A DNA stretch of 64,000 nt from Cheiracanthium punctorium (Eukaryota; Arthropoda; Arachnida; Araneae; Cheiracanthiidae), in NCBI GenBank assembly GCA_038373885.1, contig JAWZYV010011898.1:453846-517845 (forward strand), read 5' to 3'. The position numbers were made by a program, and so were the translations under genes. This document shows positions 45,201 through 55,288 of the stretch, one piece after another. Positions within the stretch are counted from its first letter, which is position 1. Every line of letters starts with the position of its first letter. The notes beneath the pieces are model-generated. The model was not told where the DNA came from, did not search any database, and saw only the letters and a program-made list of their open reading frames with translations.

Positions 45201-46175
45201 CCCAGACAGCACATAAGCTTAAATCAAGCTTGACATTTCTTTTAATTTGACGTATTAATACAAGCTTGACAGTTCAATTCATTTTAAGCTTGCAGCAAGC
45301 TTGGAGAAGTCATTTGAACTGTCAAGCTTGAATAGAACTTGATTACTGCTTGATTTGGAAAGCCACATCCACATAACAAATAATTTATCATCAGTCATAA
45401 ATGTACTTGACCATAGAATTAAAAAAAAAAAAAGATTCTATATTTCCAAATATTGAAATTCTTCAAAATAAAATACAATTATACTACGAAACTGATTTCA
45501 AAATCAGTCGTTTGTCTCGATTTTGGCCAGTTTTGCCCAACATAAGTGTCGCGATAGTGAAAGTTTTAAAACGTGTGCTGCTTTTAAGTTTATATTATGC
45601 TTATTTCCCTATTAGTAGAGTCTCTAATGATTTAGAGACTCTACTAATACATTAACATTACATTATTTTAATTTTGATTCATCCCATGGAAAAATAAAAG
45701 AAACAGATCAACACATCGGCCATTGATCGATCTCGCCGGAAAACGGCGTGATAACCATAGCAGTCACTTCAAACTTTAGTCATATCAGCGTAACTCAGGT
45801 TGGTCGAGTGGTTAGGACGCTGGCTTCCCAACCCTTAGATACCGAGTTCGATGCGGACGCTTGATGGTAACAGATTAAAATAACTTGAAATTTCAGCGTA
45901 GAGGGGAAAATGCGTGGAAAAATAAAATATGCGAGGCGAGTTCGCCGACGAGCGCCCCGTGTATTTAGGAATTTTTTTTTAGGAAAAATTTTTTAATCTT
46001 GAAATTAAGCTTGCTATGTCAAGCTTAATACAAGCTGGGCAAGTGTAAACTAAAACACTCGATTCAAGCTTGCATTAAGCTTACACGCTTGAAATTTTCA
46101 AGCTTAATTCAAGTTTATTGACTTGATAAATCAAGCTTGCTGCAAGTTTGATGCAAGTTGTCTGTGCTGTCTGGG
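45201..46175. mobile_element. CCCAGACAGCAC element with AAGCTT arrays
   Basis: Begins CCCAGACAGCACA and ends TGTGCTGTCTGGG. At least ten AAGCTT words, many as TCAAGCTTGA palindromes, crowd the first ~160 and last ~170 bp. The centre has none but carries a tRNA-like head (45,795-45,866). There is no open transposase and no clear target duplication. It is the only member of this terminus family here with both ends visible. Confidence 0.8.
45795..45866 (+). tRNA. tRNA-derived head (SINE-like) inside element
   Basis: The A-box TGGTCGAGTGG (45,801) and B-box GAGTTCGATGC (45,844) are well spaced, and the anticodon loop region reads CTTCCCAA. The acceptor ends do not pair well. The downstream body lacks a tRNA 3' end, so this is more likely a SINE than a working tRNA gene. 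Confidence 0.45.
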
Positions 46176-46214
46176 TAAGTAGAAAAATTCTATATATTTT
46201 GAACCAACTTAATT

Positions 46215-46655
46215 CCAAAAGCCAGAATTTTCGAAAATTTTCTTCTAGTGACGTCTGTGTTGTTTTAATAGGTATTTTGTTAACAAAGTGCAGAAAATTT
46301 TAATCTTGTGATTAACCTTATTCCATAGAGTAGAGTTTCGGAATTTTTTTTCAAGTGATGTTTGGGTTATTTCAATATTGTGTCTGCATTGTATACGTAT
46401 AATATTCTAATCCTGTCACCAACCTTATACAGAAAGGCAAAGTTTTGGAAGATTCTCCTTGAGTCATATCTTTGCTATTTTAATATATTATTTGAATTGT
46501 GTAGGGTATTTTATTCTAGTGATCAACTTTATTCCAGAAACAAGAGTTTTGGATGATTTTCTTCAAGCTATATCTTTCTTATTTTAATATTGTGTCTGTA
46601 TTATTTAGACTATCTTAAATTTGTGAGCAACATTATATTAAAAACAAGCTTTTTG
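46215..46655 (+). repeat. Degenerate ~105-bp tandem repeat, 4 units
   Basis: Units near 46,219, 46,333, 46,439 and 46,544 share AGAGTTTTGGA-like starts, TTTTCTTCAAG, and ATTTTAATATTGTGTCTG-like middles. They also share a TGATCAACCTTATTCCA-like end. Divergence between units is high. No gene. Confidence 0.65.
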
Positions 46656-46886
46656 AAAAAATAAAAAGATAAATAAAAAAATCCAGTCATAAGATTTTCT
46701 AGGTTAATTATGTGTTACTGCATAAAACTGTACATTTTGACTTATTAATTTAATAAGAAACTGAGTTAGTACAGCCTGTGCATTATAATTAAAGGTTTAT
46801 TTTTTTAAATTAGCGTCGCTGTTCTGTGGCTGTTAATTATAAAAATAATAATAGGTTTGTGTTTGCGCGATCTTCATTATAAAATA

Positions 46887-48144
46887 CAGGCTGATTCAAA
46901 AATAACGTGACCAATTTCAGAGCATAAAAAAAATGTATTGAATTAAGTTATTTACACGAAATTTTCAATGTGGTTTCCTTTAGCATAGTACATTTTACGT
47001 AAACGTTTAGGTCAAGCCAAAAGAGCTTTTTAGACCATTTTTGGAGGTATTTTTCCAACTTCCTCTTTGATTGCTTTTTAAAGCGCTTAAAGTGCTCTTA
47101 CCTTGCGTCTATTTAATTGTTCTTTCAAGTATCCCATAAAAAGAATAATAGCAATTAGCACAGTCAAGGGATGATGGTAGCCATTTTTCAGGAGAAATGG
47201 CTTTTTTTTTTTCTTTTTCAAATCTTTCAGCCATTTGACAGTTGATCTTCCAGTATGACTTGGTGCAGAATCTTCGTGTAAAACAAAGTTTTCTTCGGGG
47301 TAAAGACGTTTACTTTCTTTGATAATCTGCTCCAGAATTTTATTCTGATAGTATTTAACATCAATTTTAACCTTTGGTTCTACAAAAAATGGTTTTATTA
47401 AGCCTTGAGAGGACATTCCCATCCATACCACAGTACCTAACGTCCAACTTGCCTTCTGCAAAACAGCTGCGTCTTTGCGACGCTGTTCGCGTGAAATATA
47501 TTGAACCTCCTTTTGCCAGTTGTGAATTACAGACGAAACAACGCTTTATCAGATGTTATCCATGTTTTGTATCTACCTTTGCGTAACATTAAATACAGAG
47601 TCCAAGAACGTTTTCTTCGTTTTTCTACAGTGTTTGCAGACATTTGATGACAAACTAGTTTCTTCAATTTTTATAGGCAATTTTCTTTATCTGACGACAA
47701 ATTGTCGATTGCGATACTTGTAGTTTTTTTTCTAAAGTTCTTTGAGGAAGAGGATTTTCTACAACGATAAGTCTTTTCAACTTCTTTTTTTTCTTTTTCA
47801 CCAAGGACTTCCTATCATCCACATTTTCCCACTGAAGCTCTTTATTGCCAGCCAAATTTTATTTCTTTTCAAAGTTTAGATAGTTATACATTAGAAAAAT
47901 GCCTTTTCTGAATTTTAAATGCTTTATTTATAACAGAAATTGAGCAAACACTCTACAAAAGCTTAAAAATTTCGTTTCGGGTTTGAGGATCTAATTTGGA
48001 GCCAAAATTTACTTCCACTGATAAAAGTAGTTCGATTGGTAATTTAAACGTTTAATTTTTAAAATAAAACTGGTGGTAAGTTAAAATTTACCATAAATAA
48101 TTATACGCTTTTAAAATTGGTCACACTAATTTTGAATCAACCTA
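46887..48144 (-). mobile_element. mariner element, 1.26 kb
   Basis: TIRs read inward are CAGGCTGATTCAAAAATAAC on the left and TAGGTTGATTCAAAATTAGT on the right, and both continue to GTGACCAATTT. TA lies at both flanks (46,885-46,886 and 48,145-48,146). Size and ends are typical of mariner. The transposase on the minus strand is broken. Confidence 0.88.
47087..47855 (-). pseudogene. mariner transposase, frameshifted
   Basis: Minus strand. An N-terminal helix-turn-helix piece (PLPQRTLEKKLQVSQSTICR) lies near 47,670-47,780. A middle piece spans 47,460-47,630 in other frames. A catalytic piece includes TVVWMGMSSQGLIKPFFV and VLHEDSAPSHTGRSTVKWL. Frames change several times, one of them in an A/G-rich run near 47,205, after which the last catalytic segment is out of frame. 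It cannot make a whole transposase. Confidence 0.8.
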
Positions 48145-48308
48145 TATGTATTAGTTATATGCAGCTACAAATGAGCTGATTGAAAATCCGGGATAGATTA
48201 TACATTTCCTGTTTATAACAAGAAAATTTTACATACAAATATTTTTTTCATACGGTCGTTTATTGAGATTTAAAAATCATGTATTTAGTTTTCTTTTCAG
48301 TATCTTCC

Positions 48309-48340
<32 letters not shown>

Positions 48341-48720
48341 AGAATAAGACTTATTGTAGTAGAAGATACGGGCCTGGATTAAAAAAAAAAAAAAAAAAAA
48401 ACTTATCTGGTTGAGATAATCGCCAGACAAACCGGTACATAAGCATCTATCTACAGAGATAATTATATTGAAGAATTATTAATTAACTCGCGAAATTAAT
48501 ACTGAATAGCATCTTTAAACATATATTTAAGGATATTTTTGTGAAATTATTAATTAAGTAATATTATAATTAGAATTAACAATTAGAATCTTATTTTTAA
48601 TTATAATTAAAATATTATTTCTAATTATAACTACTAATTATATTTTTTAATTTAAGATTAATTAATGATTAAAATATTTCTAATTACAATTAATAATTAG
48701 AAAATTAATTAGTTGGACAA
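48145..48720. other. Low-complexity filler of element A
   Basis: Contains a (TA)n run at 48,309-48,338 and an A run at 48,380-48,400. An AT-only stretch (48,530-48,715) is built from TAATTATAA/TTAGAA words that are mutually complementary. No gene. Confidence 0.6.
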
Positions 48721-48773
48721 AACTCTCTGTGCCCCTCCCGAAACAAAATCCTGGCTACGCCAGTGATTTAGAT

Positions 48774-50670
48774 CGGGGCCGTCGTTATTAGCAACCGGGC
48801 CTGCTTGTTCGTTGCCACCGGAAAAAATGGGTGAATCATTGAGGCCTAATGTTGGCATTTGCGCTGTTCGATTGAATGCGATTTGGTATTATAAACGTTA
48901 TTTTATTTTATAATTAAAAAACAATTTTGTCATAGTGATTTAATGACAAGGTGATTTAGATGGAGGTAATGATTTTTTGAAGATTGCGCCTTTTTTTTAT
49001 GGAAATAAATCAACAAAGAATTCGAACTTTCAGTTCTGAATGTAACGATAAGTGTACACCTGTATAACTTATTTAGAAATTCTACAAATTTATAGGATAT
49101 AAACCATATTTTGTGAATTAATATTCATGTGTTATTTATAAATTATTTTAATCTGAAATTGTTTAACTTCGGTAGTTTATTATTCTAGTAAATAAGCGTT
49201 CGTTGTAATACTAGTTAGACATTCTTATCTGTTTAATTCTTTCAGTTGAAAATGTCATTTATCATTTATTATAAATGCACTAAATGTGTGAATTGGTTTC
49301 AGTGCAGAAGTACTGTAAAACATGCTATTAATTTATGCACATGTTTATGTAGAAACTTTAATTGGAGTTAATATTTTGTATAAGCGTTCATTATGCTCAA
49401 TTTCAAAGTTCCATTTAGATAATGGCTATAATAAAAAATAATTAATTCAGGGAACGTTTAATTTTAGTTTACTACAGTGTTTAGAGCAACTTGTGAAAAG
49501 CAATCCTGAAATTTTTCGAGTCCTAGAGCTGTTAGTATATCTTAATTTGTATTCAAAGGCTGTGCAGAAGGTTTTTTTTTTTCCACAACCCTAATATACA
49601 GCAATGCACGGACAAAAACATTTGTTTTCAATCACCAGTTAATAATAACTTAAAAAATAGAGGTGTTGGAATATTAGTGGTATTTCCTACTATGGTTTTC
49701 TAAAATTTATTATTTTTCTTTGGGGAAAAAAATATATGGAACTAAATCTGAAAATAATAAATCATTTTCATTTCTAATGGTAAAATTTTCAATAAATAAA
49801 CTCATTTGAACTAACCAAAATAAAAACAGTTAATAAACGTGTTCGATCATACACTGTTACGTGATTCTTAATCCTTTTGATATATTTTATCTCCCCTTTA
49901 AGTTCGTACTACTATTTATGGGACACCCTTTATTGTCTAATTTATTCTAAATGTTTCTCTTTAAATTAATTTACATTATTTTTCATTTAAATACCAAGGA
50001 AAAGCAGTGCACGGGTTGTACTTATAATTATAGCAAACATTCTTCTGATACCTACACCTTACAAAAGATTAAAAATTAAATAGTATAGCAATACTTAAAT
50101 TTTTTATACGTGGATTGTAAACATCAAATATTTTAAATTCTATTTCATCTCCTCGTCATATATTCTGTTAATATATTAATTGAACAAAATTTAATAAATG
50201 AAAATTTAATAACTATTAGTTAAATTTATTTTAAAAGTAATAATGGTTGTAACTGCTTTGAAAATGTGAAACTTAAACATTCAGTATAAAGAAATGCATA
50301 AAAATGCCTGTATCATTTGTGCATTCGTTTACTTTGATGTATACTAGAAGTCAGCTTAATTTGTTCATGTATATTAAAAATCAAGCTAAAATAATGAATC
50401 ATGAGAGTGAGCACTACTTTGTTTTTCCTTCAAATTATATGTATCTATTTACTTTAATGTCCACGAGTACCATAGTAAAGAAACTGCCAATGAGTTCGTA
50501 CTTGAATTAGTAGCACAGTCATGACTTAAAACTACATTAAATAACGTTTCAAAGCATCGGAAAGCTTAAAAATTGCTTGATGTATACGTGAAGACGTGAG
50601 GATCCGTAGGCCTCTTTGGATGACTCATCGAAATCCACGCGCAGGCCCGTTACAAATAGCGAAGGCCCCG
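48774..50670 (+). mobile_element. 1.9-kb element B with CGGGGCC TIRs
   Basis: The left end CGGGGCCGTCGTTATTAGC and the right end (inverse of CGGGGCCTTCGCTATTTG) match over about 31 bp. TTTAGAT flanks both sides (48,767-48,773 and 50,671-50,677). A partial second copy lies at 27,837-28,254. Inside are exon-like stretches. One near 48,990-49,050 is a degraded form of MKIYPKIRTFCSECK. One near 49,247 gives KCTKCVNWFQCRSTVKHA. One near 49,480-49,570 gives CLEQLVKSNPEIFRVLELLV. Splice phases do not all agree. The CxxC pairs suggest a zinc ribbon; the class is unknown. Confidence 0.65.
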
Positions 50671-50677
50671 TTTAGAT

Positions 50678-51290
50678 GTGCCTTTGCATAGTCTAAGAGA
50701 AATTTTGAACAATTCTTGAATTAATCGCATAATTTACTCCAAATTTCTTGTATTGGGGTTGGGAGGGGGCAGGGGGTGGTATTCCCCCCCCTTGTCCCCT
50801 CATACAAAATTTAAATTTGAAAAGAAATATTTACAAAAAAATGTAAGTATTTATTATATAAAAATCGTTTGTAATATTTAAATAATTTAAAAAAATGTGT
50901 TTAAAAAAAAAGAAAAGAAAATCTATTTGAGCGTCAACTGCATTATAAGAAAAACGGAAACTTCATTACAATGAGCAACTCTTTTAAAACCTCTTTAATG
51001 TAAACAGCAAGAAGAGAAATGAGTTAATTTTTAAAAGTTATTTAAGAAATAAGAAAGTTAAAATCACACTAAAATTCTTATACAATTGGCAATATTGTAT
51101 TTTAATTATTAATTATGAATGTTGTTGCTACTTACATACATTGGTAAAAGGTGAAATTAATTTCTTACCAATCGAATAATTTGACTATTATTAATAATAA
51201 CTGAACAACACTTTGTCAAAATTTCACCCTAAGTTCCAATCTGAGACTAAAATAACCGATAGTTCACACTTTGCCTTACACATGACAAGA
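50678..51290. other. Spacer, no gene
   Basis: G/C tracts near 50,756-50,802 and otherwise AT-rich. Nothing recognised. Confidence 0.5.
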
Positions 51291-51359
51291 TTCGATGGTC
51301 TAGGGGTAACGCGCTCATCTCGTAATCAGAACGCTCAGGGTTCGGGCCCGGCGGAGGAA
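51291..51359 (+). tRNA. tRNA-like SINE head or pseudogene
   Basis: A-box TGGTCTAGGGG (51,296) and B-box GGTTCGGGCCC (51,339), with a loop reading CTCGTAA (anticodon CGT). The acceptor ends TTCGATG and CGGAGGA do not pair. It is followed by GAAGAATTATTATTTTTTTT. Not a functional tRNA gene. Confidence 0.45.
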
Positions 51360-51399
51360 GAATTATTATTTTTTTTTTTTCAGAAAAACGGAAATTTAG

Positions 51400-51694
51400 A
51401 ATAGAAAAAACGAAAACATAATAAACAAAACGGACATTTTTTGAAAATTCTGCTGCCAGTCGTTTATTTTTATTAACAAATATATTTTAAACAGTTTATC
51501 GGTTTCTTTTCGTTATTTCATCGGGGTCATCGGGAAACGATGATCGACTTTATGGCCCGCCGAGCGGACATTTTGCACCAGTTGCCGATGAAATTTCCTA
51601 TTTTTTGGATGAAAAGCCGTGATCGGCCATTACTCCTTCTCCTCGGATTTAACTCACTCGCCTCTCATCGACCGATGGGATATTGCTACTAGGG
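51400..51694 (-). mobile_element. CCCTAGTAGCA-ended element, right end with TCGG/CGATG array
   Basis: Terminus (inward) CCCTAGTAGCAATATCCCAT. Within 230 bp lie about a dozen CATCGG, CGATGA and CCGATG words. The end is inserted in the first unit of the tandem array that follows. The left end was not found. It is a relative of the CCCAG...AGCA group. Confidence 0.55.
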
Positions 51695-52697
51695 TAGGCG
51701 TCGAATTTTTAAAAAATCTTGATTGGATTTTGATATTTTGCGAAAATCCTTTCAAACTGCGTAAATTTGTGTTCGAGCATCACGTCGTATAAACGACTGA
51801 AGCAATTGAAATGAAATTTGGTATTATGATTGGTGGTCACTCAACTTAAAAGATAGGCTCCGATTTAAAAAAAAAAAATCTTGATTAGATTTTGAGATTT
51901 TGCGAAAATCGTTTTAAACTGTGTAAATTCGTGTTCGGGCATTACGTAAAAACGACCGAAGCGATTGAAATGGAATTTTGGTATCATGATAGGTGGTCAC
52001 TCACCTTAAACTATAAGCCTCTAATTTAAAAAAAAAAAATTGATCAGATTTCGAGATTTTGCGAAAATCGTTTGAAACTGAGTAAATCTTTGTTCACGCA
52101 TTACGGAATAACGACTAAAGCGAATGATATGAAATTTGGTCACATGATAGATGGTTGCTCAACATAAACTATAGGTGTCTAATTTTTTAAACATTTTTAT
52201 TAGATTTTGAGATTTTGTGAAAATTCTCTCAAAATCGTTTTATATTTCTTCAAGCATCACGTAATAACAACTAATACGAATGATACGAAATTCGGTGATA
52301 TGATAGGTAGTTGCTAATCTTAATTTATAGACATTGAATTTTTTAAATATTCCGATTACATTTTGGGATTTTGTGAAAATCGTTTTAAAATGCTGAAATT
52401 TTGTTCCAGCATCACGAAATGAAGACTGCAGGGAATGAAACGAAATTGGGTGACATGATGGGTTGCCACTCAACTTAAATTCTAGGCTTCCAATTTTTCA
52501 AAAATGTTGATTAGATTTTGAGAAAATTATTTCAATATCCGTAAATATTCGTTCGCGCATCACATAATTACAACTAAAGCGAATGAAATGATATTACTTA
52601 GTTACTCTCAAACCAGTAATATTTTAACAATACATAAAAATTATAACTTCGATTTCTTTACTTTGGCAACATACTACAGCCATTCTGTGTACTCCTA
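51695..52697. repeat. Second copy of the ~150-bp unit array
   Basis: Unit order, unit variants and the tail CATTCTGTGTACTCCTA match 2,745-3,835. The match stops abruptly after CTCCTA in both, which defines one end of the element. No gene. Confidence 0.8.
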
Positions 52698-52754
52698 CAA
52701 TGCTGACGAAAGTTCTTGCTTTTTGGAAATTTGCATTCAGTACTAACCCGTCAA

Positions 52755-52912
52755 CAGTAGCGTAGCCAGAAAAAAAATTTAGGGAGGGGTTTAGGCACTG
52801 ATGTAACGAATAATCTACATTAGGGATCGCATTCTTCATGTCAATAATAGAACTCTGCTAAATTTTAGGGCGGGGGGTTTTGACACCCAAAACCCCGCTC
52901 GCTACGCCACTG
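52755..52912. mobile_element. 158-bp MITE derived from the 6.17-kb hAT
   Basis: Exact TSD CCCGTCAA at 52,747-52,754 and 52,913-52,920. One end (AGCGTAGCCAG, A8, TTTAG and so on to TTTAGGCAC) equals the right end of the 33,789-39,962 element. The other end (GTGGCGTAGCGAG...GGGTGTCA, read inward) equals its left end. It is thus an internal-deletion derivative, inserted in inverse orientation. Confidence 0.92.
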
Positions 52913-52920
52913 CCCGTCAA

Positions 52921-53703
52921 CGACGGGTACTTTAGCTAGTGTAATATATATTAACATATTTGTAAATATACTACACATGTAAAGATGCATGATTCGCTCA
53001 AAATATGTTCATGGGTTATGTTATGTTGGTTTATGATCCCAAAGTGTGTTCTTCAGTTGTTATGTTTATATAAGTTCCCAAAATATGTTAATTGGATTAT
53101 ATTTTTCTTTCAAGAGTATTTTCTTATTATTATAAAAGCTATTCCTTTTTATTGTGCCTTATGCCCATCATGTCTGATCAACAGACTATTTAGACTTTCT
53201 TTTCTCATTTAAAATGTTCTGGGTATACCGTAATATACCGTTCATCCCCCCCCATCCCGAAACGTAACGAAAAATCATTTAAGAGAGACACTCTGTAATA
53301 AAAGAGAGAAATTACGTATTATAAAATATATTTAATATACATTATAATATTTATTATAATTATATTTACTATAAGCATAATTATATAAGAATCTGAGTAC
53401 CTACCAAATATGAATGTGTAATAATTGCTATTTTTAATTTATACTGTACCATATACATATAAATTGATATTAATAATTTATTCAAGTATAATATATATAA
53501 AAATTGATAAATAATAATGTAAATATACATCACATATGCTAACTAATTTCATAAATATGTACCTTCATGTAACCCAGGCCAGGTCGGCGAGGACTCCCGG
53601 CCTTTTGCCGAGGACTCCCGGACAAGGGGGCCCCTTGAGAGGCCCTCAAAAATGGATATACTGCTTTCTAATTAGAAAGAGTAATTTGACATGTATATGA
53701 CGG
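52921..53703. other. AT-rich spacer, no gene
   Basis: TATA-rich words from 53,320 to 53,560, then a short GC-rich stretch repeating GAGGACTCCCGG twice (53,588 and 53,609). Nothing coding recognised. Confidence 0.5.
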
Positions 53704-53952
53704 GCCGTGGTAGCCCAGTGGTTAAGGCGTTGGACTCGTAACCGGAAGGTTGCGGGTTCAACACCGGCGTACCACTAAAGACCACCGTGTACCTGCACGT
53801 TAAATCTGTGGTTCCGAAAATCCTCTCGGCGGTCGCTAATTTTCCACTTAGGAGGAAATCATTTTTTTATGTGCGTGATCGTATTTTTGCAGTGCAGTCA
53901 GATATTTTTCTGTTTTGTTTACTTGATTTACTAAAAGCAGTGAATAAATGTC

Positions 53953-53983
<31 letters not shown>

Positions 53984-53985
53984 AT
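53704..53985 (+). mobile_element. tRNA-derived SINE, ~280 bp
   Basis: Head with A-box TAGCCCAGTGG and B-box GGGTTCAACACC. The loop CTCGTAA resembles tRNA-Thr/Ser relatives. A tRNA-unrelated body runs from 53,776. The tail GTGAATAAATGTCTTTATAT passes into (TA)n to 53,985. Layout fits a Pol III SINE. No flanking duplication identified with confidence. Confidence 0.6.
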
Positions 53986-54292
53986 ATTGATTTTAAAATA
54001 AATAAATCATCTAAAAATTATGATTGAGCAGCTATAAAGAACATAAATATTAAGTAATTAAATGTGGATTTTTGTTTAGTAATAAAGTAAACTTTTCAAT
54101 TTAGCATAATTAGGTAAAAAACAGTAAAAGTTGTATAGTCATTTTGATAATCATTTGTCATTTGAGAAATTTTAATTACTTAGGCTGTGTGCACGTGGGA
54201 ATAGGTTGTTCTATATGTAAATATATTTTCGCGATTTTAATTGGCACTATTTTTTGGGGGGGGCACCGCTGAAAGAGGTCACAAGCCGCCAC

Positions 54293-54496
54293 TGCATAAC
54301 TGGTCCAATGTGTGATGAGAAATGGAGAGGGCTCAAAAGATCATATACGCAAATTAAAGGCCAGAAGAAAAAAACTGGAAATGGGAAGCCCAGCAGGTTC
54401 TTCTACTTTGAAGAAATGGATGACATTTTGGGCCAACAGCCGAATTTCTCGTCGACTGTTACCTATAACAGCGTAGATGCTAGCCCAAATTTTTAA
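54293..54496 (+). pseudogene. Myb/SANT-like (trihelix) domain fragment
   Basis: The frame reads GPMCDEKWRGLKRSYTQIKG, then GKPSRFFYFEEMDDILGQQP, and stops at 54,496. This is the second half of a Myb/SANT-like DNA-binding domain of the kind found in Harbinger accessory proteins and some host factors. Its 5' side is cut by a sequence ending GGTCACAAGCCGCCACTG, which looks like a hAT TIR. Probably a fragment. Confidence 0.5.
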
Positions 54497-54816
54497 GGTT
54501 TGATTTTTAAGTGTTGTATTGAATATTGGTATGTTAATCCCGTATTCGATTAAAAAAAAAAAAAAAAGTTATTGGGCCTTTTTTATGCCCCCATATTGAT
54601 ACGCTTTGTATCGTTGCACAGAGAAAAAAGGAATTTATGTAAAAGATCCTATTTTACTTCCATAAAATGGATGTATATATCAATCTTCTAACTAACACCC
54701 CCCCCCCCCCCCTCGATAAACTTGCATTAATCCGGCACTGCCACGAATTGTAGTTGTGGTTCAACTCTTTCTGGTGTATATGTTATGGTAAATGTGATTA
54801 ATCCGGTGATTATACA
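54497..54816. other. Spacer with poly-A and poly-C tracts
   Basis: An A run at 54,552-54,567 and a C run at 54,697-54,712. It ends in the gypsy-2 target TACA. No gene. Confidence 0.5.
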
Positions 54817-55054
54817 TGTAATAAGCCTGTAGAGAGCGCTGCAAACGCCGTGAAACGGCGCAGTGTGATGTAAGACGGAAAACGAGTGGAACCGTTGTTC
54901 TGGGAACAACACATGATGAATACTGCGGTGCGGCAGTGCAATTATAGTAAGATTATTGTAAATATATGTAAATAATGACAATAAATTAGTCAAGAATACC
55001 ACCGAGTAATTACTGTGTGATAACGAGCAGTTGTCTTGTGAGAGGAAGACAACA
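54817..55054 (+). repeat. Gypsy-2 5' LTR
   Basis: TGTAATAAGCC...AGACAACA, 238 bp, with AATAAA near 54,980. A leader with TTTCAGAAGTGGGATAAG, resembling a tRNA-Leu-type primer site, follows at once. Confidence 0.93.
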
Positions 55055-55288
55055 AAAAATTTCAGAAGTGGGATAAGATTCTATTTAGTGTCTTAGATGC
55101 GAGACCTCATAAGCTGAATGCAAACTGTAAGTACAGAACTTTTCATTTAAACTGTTGTTTAAAACATTATTTCGATTATTCTAAAGAGTTAGAAAGTATA
55201 TTTGTTTTACTTGAAAAGAATACTTGACCAAAATATCGCCGAAGATTGAATTTTGAGTCATGAATATATTATATTTTTGGATGTTAAG

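Larger units (their letters stand above)
43171..48765. mobile_element. 5.6-kb hAT-type element A
   Basis: Starts CACTGGCGTAGCCAGG and ends with its exact complement. The octamer ATTTAGAT is present at 43,163-43,170 and 48,766-48,773. Inside are a CCCAGACAGCAC element, a ~105-bp tandem repeat, a mariner and AT-rich filler. These nested parts account for about half its length. No hAT transposase was found, so it moved with help if as a unit. Its right target copy doubles as the left target copy of element B. Confidence 0.8.

Noticed and set aside
43171..48765. Calling element A an autonomous hAT on the strength of its TIRs
   Set aside because: No hAT transposase, zinc finger or dimerisation motif was found. 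The only transposase inside is a nested, broken mariner.
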